The position numbers and the translations under genes were made by a program. The notes under the pieces are model-generated. The model had not been told where the DNA came from. It was given only the letters and a program-made list of their open reading frames with translations, and made no database searches. From Chara braunii (Eukaryota > Streptophyta > Charophyceae > Charales > Characeae), in assembly GCA_003427395.1 (NCBI GenBank), contig BFEA01000153.1:406450-439712 (forward strand): a DNA stretch of 33,263 nucleotides. Direction: 5' to 3'. Position 1 is the stretch's first letter. Each line of letters begins with the position of its first letter. Of this stretch, positions 9,596 to 19,880 are shown one piece after another.

Positions 9596-11397
9596 TCTTT
9601 TGAGCGTGAAAAATAATAAGAATTGGCAATGGAAAATTAAGGGACTGGACCTGCCTGCCATACTGTGCAACGTTAGGGTTTGGACACACACGTATAATTC
9701 TGACGTGTCAGCTGCCTTACGTCGGATACACTTAAAAAAAAAGAAGTCTTCAAATGCGCATAGGGACCAAGTCTACCATAGTGGTCAACTCATAGGGCAT
9801 TTGCGTATCTCAAATCTATATGGTGGTTCAAACCCTAAATACAAGCATTGCGAGCAAGCTTCAAAATATTAATATTAGTGTGTATGTGTGTGGGTAGATG
9901 TGTGCGTGCGTGTGTGCAAATAGGTGGCTGGGTCTAGGTAGCCGCGACAAAGCGGCATAGCGTCTATTTTCTTTTCCTCAGCGGGAAACAATCGAAACAC
10001 CCACCCGACACACCGAAAACAAAAAGAAAAGAAAAAACAAAAAGCATGAACCAACACATTGGAAACAAAAGGGAAAAAAAAAAAAAAACCCGAAAACAAA
10101 AACAAAACAAAAAAAAGGTTGAAATGTTATCAATGATGTGCACTTCAAAATATTCATCCCCATCGACGCCCATCGTATGCAAGGCATCGTGGGCACGATG
10201 TTGGCGCGAATACCCTTACAAGGGTATCCACCCTGGTTTTTGCAAATGACAAAAAAACAAATTTGGTTTCAAGTCTAAGTATATCGCGCGAGGCGCGATT
10301 GAGTCTGGGGTTGATGTTTGACTGGATGGCTGACTAAAATAAAGAGTGTGTGGCCGCGCGGATTTTAGGCGCGCGTGATCCTTTTATTTTGTTGATGATT
10401 GAAAAGTCGGCGTGATTGCCGGCCAAAATTTTTTTTTTTTCCTGGTTAAGTTAGGATTAAAAAGATTGTCTCATTGATTGATGTGCTTGCCGGTGACATG
10501 TGCGTACATGCGGAGAATGACATCGACAACGATGAGGCTTTGAAGTGTTTTCAGTAGGCCCGCGCGTCACTCGGTGTCCATTTATATTTGAGCGTCCGAA
10601 AGAACTAGACCTAGTCTTGGGCCTGGTAATACTAACTATTGCGTCAACTTTTCATGGGACAGATTCAGGGATCGAGACTGAGCGGCGACGACGGAGGATA
10701 TCAGATTAACGTGAGTGGACCGAGGGGTTCAAGGATATGGCGGGGCTAGCCCGGCTGGTGTTGCCGTCGGCGGCGTCTGAGGCGGTGCTAGCTTTCCTTT
10801 TCCTCGTTCGTCGTATTCTGACGATTAAAAATTTCTAAAAATAGTTTTTTTCGTTGCTCTGGTGTTTCTTGACCCGGATGCGACGTTGGACTTGGAGGCC
10901 GTCATGGCGATCTAAGGACTTAGGCGGGCGCCCCTTTTGGCTGACCTACAGATTCCTATGTGTTCGGAATGCTGGCAAAATTATTATATGCAACGTGCAT
11001 GCGGGTCGGTAGGTTGACTCTCGAGGTCGAAGGAGGCCAGTGCGGCAGGAGTCATTGGTAATCGGCTGACAACCACCCACTATCTACCGAGAAAGGATTA
11101 TGCGTAAGCATGACCGGGCGTAATGGTGCAGGGCAGCCAGGACGCCATGAGGAGGGCGTGCTGCAGCTGCCTACGGTAGAGTTTCTCCCAGCCCTAGTCT
11201 TCGAAATTCTCATTTGAATATTCTAATAGTACTATTGAGAGTTGCACCGGGACCGGCCTCGTCTAGTTTGCGCGGCAGGCAGTGGGCTTGCGCCCTCCGG
11301 CTCAATGAAAAAGCGGAGTTATAAGGGGGAGGCTACTCAACTTGAGTGGGGCGGCCGGGGGCACTGAGTAAGGCCCACAAGGCTGCCACTACATGCA
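9596..11397. other. Unassigned spacer with GT tract and a short perfect hairpin
   Basis: No gene or known element is recognisable. It holds a (TG)n-like tract at 9877-9918, A-rich runs around 10070-10120, and an 18-bp palindrome ATACCCTT-AC-AAGGGTAT at 10210-10227. From about 10260 it becomes GC-richer. Short open frames here lack recognisable domains. Confidence 0.5.
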
Positions 11398-11989
11398 GCG
11401 TTTGTTGGACCAAGGCGTAGGGGCGAAAGACTAATCGAACCGTCTAATAGTGATCTCACGATTAGCAGACCGATCTGACTGCTACTACCGGGGGCTGTGC
11501 TGGTGTAGGAAGGGAGAGCGGAGCACCATAGAGCTGCGTAGGGCGGAGCGAGACAGGGTAAGGGGGAAGGAGCGAGTGAACCCGGACGAAGTTCGTGCCA
11601 AGAGCATTCGGAAGAGAGGCGAAGGGCGGAGGTAGCGAGCGGGCGACCGTGTGGCTGGCAAAAGAGAGCTCGAATGCTCAAAAAGAGGGAACGAATCCTG
11701 GCGTAGAATCACGCCAGGTGCATACAGGTCGAGGGCGGGGATGACTAGCTCAGCTGCTAGCGGTTATCGACTTCCAGGACCGCCGGCCTGTGAATTTTAT
11801 TGTTCAATCGCCCTTCGAGGTATCTGGGTTAGCGTAGGACAGGCACGGCCGGACGGGGAGCAGAAGGCAGCTAAGAGCGAAGGAATCTGGACGAGAAAAC
11901 GACGCCAGATATACTTGGAACGGAGATGGTGGAGAAACGGGAGGGGCGCAGTGGAGAACGAGGAACTCACTCGATTATGAGCGGCTTTG

Positions 11990-12550
11990 GGCGAGGGAAG
12001 AGGCTATCCCGGGGTTTTGGCCCCGGGCGAGTACAGTAGTGAGTTTAGATGGAGGAAAGAAGTGGCAGAACGGGAGAGAGATGAGATAGATGTTGCGTCG
12101 TGCCATGGCGGAAGGGGGACAAATGGGAGAGAAGATTCTGCAATCTCGACAATCTCTCGACCCTTTTTGGCGAACAAAGGTCCGAAGTCAGGGTTTTAGC
12201 CTTGGGCGAGCTCGGATATGATGTCAGTTTTAGTGATGGGTTAGTAAGTTAGGGAGTAGAAGAGAGAAGTCGCGTGTGGGTTATGGTGGGAGACGAAGAA
12301 GAAGGGGCGAAAAGTCGAGAGTATTGGTGGCTTCTCGATGGGACCTGTCAAGGGAGAAGTTAAATCCGGGGTTTTCAGGGATTGCAATTTCGACCCTGTA
12401 GTTGGTTCAGTCAGCAAGTTTGTACGATAAGAGTTAGATAGGAGAAAGATTGCGCGGAATGAAGGGAGATACAGGTTGGGCGAGGGAGGGAAGAACGACC
12501 TTGAGAAAATGAGTGAATCTTTCCGCTTTTTAGCGGAAGGTTCATCTCGG
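11990..12550 (+). repeat. Four spaced CGGGGTTTT hairpin modules, copy 1
   Basis: Related units at about 12007, 12188, 12367 and 12536 (spacing ~170-180 bp) centre on CGGGGTTTT-like cores. Visible stems: CCCGGGG/CCCCGGG at 12008-12027; CAGGG/CCTTG at 12189-12204; GTCGAG/CTCGAT at 12314-12339; CAGGG/CCCTG at 12376-12398; and TTCCGC/GCGGAA, extended by GAATC/GGTTC, at 12515-12543. G/A-rich stretches (gagagatgagatag and similar) lie between them. The function is unknown; stem pairing is compared with copy 2 in the findings. Confidence 0.6.
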
Positions 12551-12739
12551 GTTTTGTTTATCCTAGTGATGGGAGCAGCTACCTACTAATTCCCATACAC
12601 ACGCTAAGACGTCTGCATTTAACAAATCCGTGGCCATATGCGCACCGGGAACTTCGCTCCTACCAATAAGAATGTAAAAAGGGAAGTAGATCACTCGATT
12701 GTTTATAAAAATAATTGAGAGAGAAGGTGAAAGAGAGGA

Positions 12740-13640
12740 AAAGGGAGCTTACCTACCCGCCTGCATTTGGCCGCAAAGTGGTGTGAACCGGGCCAAGTAG
12801 AAGGCCAGGTCCGTCTGTAACGCACTGAGAAAAAGGGAGAGTGAATACGGGAGGAAGGATGCCTACCTGGTTGCTGCAACCGGAACGAGGGTGAACCTGT
12901 CCGCATATCGGGGAAGATTCATTCCGATTTTCTCACTGTATTGGTAGATGTAGGACGAACTTACTTAATCAAGCCGACTCGAGTTTACGAAGAGGCGGGT
13001 CTGTTGAGGCCCCTGCGGCGACGAGATGCGAGGCGGCACTTACCTGCATATGTGGTGAGATAGAACGAGCCGGACATTGTTGCTGACCAGGCACACCGAG
13101 ATGGGGGCCGCTCGAATTCGGGATGTTTGTCTTGCCTGAAGCTGATGACGCCTGTACGACGGAGTGACTCCCTGGCTCAGTGCATAGTGGGAACCAACAG
13201 CGGTGAGGCTGGGGACTCAACCGTTGGCTGGTGCGTTGCTCTATCCCATCGACGGGATACTGTGAGGGCAGCCGCGAGGGTGGAGACTTACCAGTTGGCC
13301 ACTACACTGCGCAGCCTGTCGGCCGAGCTAGCGAGTGATGAACTGCCAAGAGCACTTACCTAGCCGGGGCCATTGACCAGCTGCATCGGAGAACTGAGGA
13401 AGAGGCACGAGGGGAAGTGATGTACAGTGGAGCCAACCGTGGGGATTGCAGGACTGGCTGTCAATCGGGATGCTGCTCATCCCACCGGATAACTAGCGGT
13501 AGCTGACTAGCAGAAACATAACTTTGCTGGTCGAATGGTCCGGCTAGCGGGTACGCAACCATCTTGTTTTCCGGAGTGGCGTGAGATCAGTGGTAGGGCT
13601 GCAGACTCAAGGCTTACCTGGTTAGGGTTGTTTTCACCTC
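12740..13640. other. Block with recurring CTTACCT (AGGTAAG on minus strand), copy 1
   Basis: CTTACCT or near matches occur at about 12747, 12866, 12960, 13040, 13287, 13350 and 13610. On the minus strand this reads AGGTAAG, the eukaryotic 5' splice-donor consensus, once as CAGGTAAGT (about 13040). The same positions are largely kept in copy 2. A minus-strand multi-exon gene is possible, but the reading frame at 12969-13220 and its counterpart at 19204-19509 differ at many residues and give no known domain. A degenerate short repeat is equally likely. Confidence 0.3.
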
Positions 13641-14553
13641 GTTAGACTCAAAAAGTGAGGAGCGATCAGCGGGCTTGGAGGGTTGCTTGGTGAACGGCGG
13701 GCTGTCTGGTAGCCAGTGGGAAGCCCATCTTGTTGACAATAACAACGGGGTGACTGTGCTCGCTGGAGAGAGTCAACGAATGATGCTTGCACTTTTGTTG
13801 ACCAAGATTGCGACGTGGTTGGCTGCTATTGCTAAGGATGAGAATATTGTGTTTTTGATCCATGACCCGGGTTTTGGGCTGTGGTCAGGACGTTCCAGAT
13901 CTTCGAGTTGTGGAAAGAATCGATTGTTGAAGAGGTGAGGTATTGCTACAATTTAGAGAGTCGCCAGAGGGGCAGCGGCTGACCGACCGACTTCAGTTTG
14001 ACCAGGCTGCTGCATTTTGGCCATCATTGCGGGGCCCTAAGGCGCACTAAGGTAATGAGGCCCTCTCCTGTGAGTTGAGTTGTCCCTCTCCTGTATCTCG
14101 AGCATCTGAAACCCCCATTTCTGCCTTTCTAAATCTACGTCTAATCCTGTTATGAGAGGAAGGCGGCAGGCGGGATTGCAACCCGTAGGACCGCAGCAAG
14201 ACTCTATGGGGAGTCAACCCACCGATTGCGGGAGCTCTGCCAGAACTCAGGAGGAGTTCTGGACGCAGGGAACTAAAAGGTAACCATTGCTTTCTTACTA
14301 TAAACCCAGTATAACCCTTATCTGTATTCCTTGTTGCGTTTTGACTGAGTATACTGCATGCATCCCAACTTTGACTTTTCAGTTTGACTTTCAGGATAAA
14401 ACCAAATTAAGTACAGGAATGCGTGTGCAATCTCAGTTTCAGTTTTGTTGATTGCCTGAAAGCAGATCATGAACAGAAGGAAAATGCATCTAGGGGAATG
14501 TTGGGAGGAAGGAGGGATTGCTTTGAAGTTTGACTAGGTCATTAAGGCTGGGA

Positions 14554-15966
14554 TGTCCCCAGAAGTTTCGGGAGACACAGTACTATGTTTATTTTGGATT
14601 GCTTGGAGCATCAGACCATTCCATAAGTTTGGGTGGCTTCATTGCTCTGGAGGCTGGGAATCCCTAGAAGTTTGTGGAAACCAAGTGCCGTGAAATTGCA
14701 CTGAGGATCAGATCATTCTGTAAGTTTAGGTGATCTGGTTGCTCTGACTTGCGAGGGCTAATTGTGATTGGCTCTTTCAGGGACCAAGTGCATTCTCTAA
14801 GTTCAGGTACCTTGGTTGCCTTGTTTATTTTGGTTTTTTTCTCTGTTTATTTGGTTCTGAACGAGGAGGTCAGGGTCATTCGACAACAGAAAAATTCCCG
14901 CGAGAAATGAAAGTTGAAAAAACATTCCATTAAAAACAGATTCTTCATATTTATAAATTATCATTCCAATGTTTGTCAAATTTTAAAATTTTCAGTTTTA
15001 TTTGATAAGTTCCCGTCTAAATATGAGTTTTCCCTTCCAACTACATCTATTTGTTCAAGATGGAATGGAAGTCTGGACGAGTTTATGAAATGTTGTAATT
15101 AAATTTTCATTCTGCTTCAACAAATATCTTCTAATTTAGATTGGATTAACATATTTATGATTGAAAATCCTTACTTAGAATGACAGTCCAATTAAAATAT
15201 TTCACGAACTCATCCAGACTTTCATTCCATCTCTAGCATGCTGTTCAAATAAAAAGGGATACCCCATTCTTTGAAGGAAAGTTCTAAAGTAAGGCGAAAA
15301 ATTTTAAAATTGGAATAACATTTTTTACGATGGAATGAAAATTTGAAATTTAGAATGAAATCTTACTCTAGAATGAATATTTAATTCTGGAAAATTTTTC
15401 TGTTGTATAAATTTAGGTGCCCTACCTCTTTTTGTTTTATTATAAGGAAAATGAACTTGATAGAGGACAAACTGTTCTATAAGTTTAGGTGGTCTAGCCC
15501 AATGCCCCGTAGAGATTGCATCAGAGAGGAACGAATCAGGCAGAGAGCCAGACTGTTCTGTACGCTCGAGTGGTCTGACTCAAAAGCCTCGCACATGCTG
15601 GAACCCAAAGGTTATAATTTGGCTATATTCTATTACTACTTTTATCTATGAATAGGCTAATTAGTCAGGTTCCCATAAGTTTGGGTGGCCTGACAACAAC
15701 TTACCACAAACTGAAAAGAGTATTAATTAAGAGTATAAATGAGGGTAGCTTGGGCCGACAAACATTGTTTCTAAGATAAATGACTCAGTCCTACGCCCAC
15801 CTTGAAGATTAAGTTCAGAGAGATATATATAACTTATTTATTTAAACAGTTCAAGGCGACTAGAATGACCTAGTTATATGCCCAAAGAAGATAAACGTTT
15901 CTGTGTCATGTATTTGTGTATACCTAGGCTAAGTAAGGCATGTCACATAAGTTTGGGTGACCTGAC
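14554..15966 (+). ncRNA. Cluster of covarying TAAGTT-loop hairpins, copy 1
   Basis: About nine short motifs share a general form: outer stem of ~6-7 bp, TT bulge, 3-bp inner stem, loop TAAGTT, then G. The clearest is at 14709-14737: CAGATCA/TGATCTG outside and CTG/TAG inside. Others: 14554-14577 (TGTCCCC/GGGAGACA), 14612-14640 (CAGACCA outside, CCA/TGG inside), 14783-14816 (ACCAAG/CTTGGT), about 15470-15496 (CTA/TAG inside), 15552-15580 (CAGACTG/TGGTCTG, loop mutated) and 15664-15694 (GTCAGG/CCTGAC, inner CCCA/TGGG). The last, at 15942-15961, is GTCA/TGAC. Stem bases change while pairing is kept and the loop is nearly constant, which is the signature of a conserved structure. The strand is assigned by the TAAGTT orientation. 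Whether it is transcribed is not known. Confidence 0.6.
14884..15405 (+). mobile_element. Foldback MITE, 522 bp, in macro-repeat copy 1
   Basis: It starts CAACAGAAAAATTCCCGCGA and ends in AATTTTTCTGTTG. The whole element is a long imperfect palindrome centred near 15145. For example, gatggaatggaagtctggac with gagtttatgaaat (from 15059) pairs with the inverted tttcacgaactcatccagac followed by tttcattccatc (about 15200-15233), and the arms continue out to both ends. It interrupts a TAAGTT motif. Macro-repeat copy 2 lacks it at this site (21640-21660 reads through), which defines the ends. No coding capacity and no clear target duplication. Confidence 0.88.
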
Positions 15967-16289
15967 TTTACGCCTTATGCAAGTTCGGTATAAAGGGATA
16001 AATCATTGTGAGACTTTGAACAATTGTTTTATAAGTTGACTTGAGATGGTGAGAGTACTCACCTTTGTGGTTTGGTGTGCATGTGACTGAGTGAGGCGAC
16101 TACTTAGTTTAAGTTTCAGTTTGATATGTAGTTGCTTTAATTGCTCATCACAAGCTAAAGCCATAAGAGTTGGTTTCAATTTCTGCATTTTATGAGCAAA
16201 GTTTTTTTACTTAGATCAATTCTTGCATTTTCTGGGATCTTTTCGTTATACTTGACTTTGTATAAATTTTGGTAAGCTACTTTCTCTAC

Positions 16290-16590
16290 AGGAAGCGCTG
16301 CCGAAATTTCTGCAAATCCAAGGAGTTGGTCAAATTTTGGCTTTTCAAAGTTCAACTTGTCCAAAATTCATATATGGCTTAGTAAGAATCTGGGAAGTCT
16401 AAGTTTCAAAAGGGAGTGCTGCCCGAATTTTTGTTAATTCAGGGAGTTAGATAAAATTGAACTATGGAAAGTTAAAGACTATATCCGCTTTCATGTTCAG
16501 GCTGATATAAATTATGGAAAAACACTTTTCCTACGGGAATCGCTGCCGAAATTTTCTTAGATTAAAGGAGTTAGACTAAATTTTGACAGG
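16290..16590. repeat. Three degenerate GCTGCCGAAATTT repeats, copy 1
   Basis: Units near 16297, 16408 and 16544 share gctgccgaaattt, an A/T stretch, aggagttag and taaattttgac. Spacing is about 110-135 bp. The same three occur in copy 2 near 22530, 22640 and 22775. No function is assigned. Confidence 0.6.
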
Positions 16591-17010
16591 TAGTAATTCT
16601 GGCGATCCACTCTGTATAGGGTAGAATACGCGAGGGTGTACCTTTGCTTTGGGCACTGCTTAAAGATAGATTCAGGCTTAGTAAATTAGGAAGAATTTGA
16701 GTGAGATCGTGATATGGCGATTATTCTCCATAGACTTACAGATTTAGCTTGGGGATTGACCTGTCTTGGGTTACAGGTCCTCTCGATCGATTGATTCAAG
16801 ATTTTGGTTAGATTCAGCTTGAACCTACAAGGATCATCTTCTATTATCGCTGATAACAGGCCGGTTGTCAATTCGTCGATTTACGATTCAACTCCAGTTC
16901 ACGCTTGTCACTCAACCTAAAGGGTTTAGCCCTGTGGTTTGAATTGTTTCATTGTATTTTTACCCGAACTTTATTGAATGGTCATTTAACAAAAGCACTG
17001 ACTATTTATT
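16590..17010 (+). ncRNA. Highly conserved, hairpin-rich block, copy 1 (candidate structured RNA)
   Basis: This is part of the best-conserved stretch of the macro-repeat. Many 60-bp lines differ from copy 2 (22830-23240) at only one or two bases while neighbouring DNA differs by about 10%. Visible stems: GACCTGT/ACAGGTC at 16758-16779 with an 8-nt loop, and CAACC..AGGG-tttag-CCCT..GGTTTG at 16913-16941. No long open frame shows a known domain; the 61-residue minus-strand frame at 16686-16871 is short and has no recognisable motif. Strand and transcription are inferred only. Confidence 0.4.
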
Positions 17011-18224
17011 TTAGGGAGTTGCACATGAGTGAGGTTTGTATGGCCAAAGCAAGGGGAATGACCATAGAAAATGGTTGAAGTTGACCCCATGTAGTGTGCG
17101 GACTTTTGTTGAATCATTGATGTGATTGCAGGTATTTTTGTGGTTCAGGTTTTTGATGTGACGGCCTGCGATTACATATATATATGGCTAAAAGGAGCCC
17201 CACTGTGACCGTGAGAAGTGATCGTCCTATATTAATAACCCTTTATATATATATATGTGAATATATATGTCTTGAGTATTTCGTGCGGCTTACAATGACT
17301 GCGCGTAAGGGTTAAACAGATTATGTTTTCGAGAAAAAGGGGACTTTCTTTTTTATCCCTTGCTTTAAAAATTTTATAGTTGGACGTTGTACTCCGTGGC
17401 AGCCGTCAAAGTCAAACCCCTTGACTTATCTCTAGGCCCTAGATGATGGAGCTAGTCTTCAGGGCGATAAGAGACGATTGCCACCACATGTATGAACCTG
17501 TGTACCACCCACTCTCCGCAGGGTGCATAAGAAAGTGTGGTTCTCAACCATACTTGACGGTTGTCCAACGTCAAGATATCAATCCCTCAAGGCGCGTGTC
17601 AGCTGACACTTGAGTGTCGAATGCGACCCTCGAGATTGAGCGTTTGTCGGACCAAGGCATAGGGGTGAAAGACTAATCCAACTGTCTAATAGTGGTCTCG
17701 CAATGGGCAGACTGATCGGACTACTCCTCAGCGCTGCTGTGGTGTAGGAAGGGAGAGCGGAGCACCATAGAGTTGCGTAGAGCAGAGCGAGATAAGGGAA
17801 GGGGGAAGGAGAGAGTGAACCCGGTCAGAGATCGTGCCAAGAGCATTCGAAAGAGAGGCAGAGTGTGGAGGTAGCGAGCGGGCGACCGTGTGGCTGGCAA
17901 AAAAAAGCTCGAATGCTCGACAAGCGGGAACGAATCCTTGCATAGAATCACGCCAGGTGCATACAGGTCGAGGGCGCGATGAATAGCTCAACTGCTAGCG
18001 GATATCGGCTTCGAGGACCGCAGGCCTGTGAATTGTATTTTTCAATCGCCCTCCGAGGTATTTGGGTTAGCCCAGGACAGGCGCGGCCGGGAGGGGAGCT
18101 GAAGGTAGCTGAGAGCGAAGGAATGTGGATGCGAAAACGACGCCAGATACAGTTGGAACAGGGACGGTGGAGAAATGGGAGGGGCGCAGTGGAGAACGAG
18201 GAACTCGCTCGATTATGAGCGGCT

Positions 18225-18790
18225 TTGGGCGAGGGAAGAGGCTATCCCGTGGTTTTGGCCCCGGGCGAGTACAGTAGTAAGATTAGATGAAGTAGAGGAG
18301 TGGTAGAATGCGAGAGAGATGAGATAGAGGTTGCGTCGTGCCATGGCGGAAGGGGGGTAAATGGAAGAGAAGATTCTGCTATCTCGACAATCTCTCGACC
18401 CTTTTTGGCGAACGAAGGTCCAAAGTCGGGGTTTTAGCCCCCGGCGAGTTCGGCTATGATCTCAATTTTAGTGAGGGGTTAGTAAGTTAGGGAGTAGAAG
18501 AGAGAAGTCGCGTGCGGGGTTATGGTGGGAGACGAAGAAGAAGGGGCGAAAAGTCCAGAGTATTGGTGGCTTCTGGACGAGACCAGTCAAGGGAGAAGTT
18601 AAATCCGGGGTTTTCAGGGATTGCAATTTCGACCCTGTAGTTGGTTCAGTCAGCAAGTTTGTACGATAAGAGTTAGATAGGAGAAAGATTGCGCGGAATG
18701 ACGAGAGATACAGGTTGGGCGGGGGAGGGAAGAACGATCTTGAGAAAATGAGTGAACCTTTCCGCTTTTTAGCGGAAGGTTCATCCCGGG
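18225..18790 (+). repeat. Four spaced CGGGGTTTT hairpin modules, copy 2
   Basis: Counterpart of 11990-12550. Stems: CCCGTGG/CCCCGGG at 18246-18265 (one mismatch); CGGGG/CCCC(G) at 18427-18443; GTCCAG/CTGGAC at 18553-18578; CAGGG/CCCTG near 18616-18638; and GAACC..TTCCGC/GCGGAA..GGTTC at 18754-18782. Compared with copy 1, the third stem changes on both sides and keeps pairing, and the second and fifth stems change G·U or A-U pairs to G-C. The first stem has lost one pair. Confidence 0.6.
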
Positions 18791-18979
18791 TTTTGTTTAT
18801 CTTAATGATGGGAGCAACTACCTACTAATTTTCATACACACGCTAGGACGTCTGCATTTAACAAATCCGTGGCCATATGCGCACCGGGAACTTCGCTCCT
18901 ACAGATTAGAATCCAAAAAGGGAAGTAACTCACTCGATTGTTTATAGAAATGAGTGAGAGAGAAGGTGAAAGAGGGGAA

Positions 18980-19880
18980 AAGGGAGCTTACCTACCCGCC
19001 TTCATTTGGCCGCAAAGTGGTGTGAACTTGGCCAAGAAGAAGGCCAGGTACGTCTGTAACGCACTGAGAAAAAGAGAGAGTGAATAATGGAGAAAGGATG
19101 TGTACCTTGTTGCTGCATCCGGAACGAGGGTGAACCTGTCCGCATCCCGGGGAAGATTCATTCCGATTTTCTCACTGTATTGGTAGATGTAGGACGAACT
19201 TACTTAATCAAGCCCACTCGAGTTCACGAAGAGGGGGTCTGTAGAGACCCTTGTAGTGATGAGATGCAAGGCGACACTTACCTTTATACGTGGTGAGATA
19301 GAACGAGTCGGGCATTGTTGCTGACCAGGCACACCGAGACGGGGGTCACTGAGGTTCAAGATGTCTGTGTTGCCTGTAGCTGATGACGCCAGTAAGACGG
19401 AGTGACTCGCTGGCTCAATGCGTAACGGGAACCAACATCGGTGAGGCTGGGGACTCAACCGTTGGCTGGTGCATTGCTCGATCCTATCGGCACGATACTG
19501 TGAGGGCAACCGTGAGGGTGGAGACTTACCTGTTGGGCACTACACTGCGCAGCCTGTCGGCCGAGCTAGCAAGGGATGAACTTCAGTGAACACTTACCTG
19601 GTGGGGGCGATTGACCAGCTGCATCGGAGAAGTGAGGAAGAGGCACAGTGGAAGTGAGGTACAGTGGAGCCAACCGTGGGGATCGCAGGAATCGCTGTCA
19701 ATCGGGATGCTGCTCATCCCACCGGATAACTAGCAGCAGGCGACTAGTAGAAACAAAACTTTGCTGGCCGAATCGTCCGGCTAGCCGATACGCGGCCATC
19801 GTGTTTTCCAGAGTGCTGTGAGATCAGTGATAGGGCTGCGGACTCAAGGCTTACCTGGCCGAGGTTGTGCTCACCTGGTT
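18980..19880. other. Block with recurring CTTACCT, copy 2
   Basis: Counterpart of 12740-13640. CTTACCT-like strings lie at about 18986, 19104 (taccttg), 19198, 19276, 19524, 19589 and 19849. Most keep position and sequence, while flanking bases differ from copy 1. At the CAGGTAAGT site of copy 1 this copy reads AAAGGTAAG on the minus strand. A spliced minus-strand transcript and a simple repeat remain equally open. Confidence 0.3.

Larger units (their letters stand above)
11398..17639. repeat. 6.24-kb noncoding macro-repeat, copy 1
   Basis: The sequence from gcgtttgt at 11398 restarts at 17640 and stays collinear at an offset of about 6242 bp. Matches include 11761/17999, 12541/18780, 13675/19914, 14281/20520 and 16681/22915. 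Identity varies: roughly 88-90% by eye in many places but nearly identical around 16200-17000. Layout: G/A-rich region with spaced hairpins (about 11990-12545), a block with recurring CTTACCT, the TAAGTT hairpin cluster (14554-15966), a GCTGCCGAA repeat trio, and a well-conserved structured block. Matching frames in the two copies differ by many amino-acid changes and give no known domain, so I read it as noncoding. It contains a foldback MITE at 14884-15405. Confidence 0.9.

Noticed and set aside
9815-9845. tRNA T-arm-like string ggttcaaaccc
   Set aside because: No matching acceptor, D or anticodon arms upstream in the right spacing.
11651-11980. Plus-strand 109-residue frame, matched by 17979-18218
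   Set aside because: The start and length differ between copies, there is no recognisable motif, and the composition follows the G/A-rich DNA.
13138-13175. CTGATGA string as a hammerhead core in the macro-repeat
   Set aside because: No GAAA follows at suitable distance and no stem II is visible.
12969-13220. Minus-strand frame shared with 19204-19509 as a conserved protein
   Set aside because: The two copies differ at many residues and by frame extent at about the neutral level of the surrounding DNA. No known domain.
11398-17639. Macro-repeat as an rDNA unit
   Set aside because: I see no conserved 18S, 5.8S or 28S sequence in either copy.
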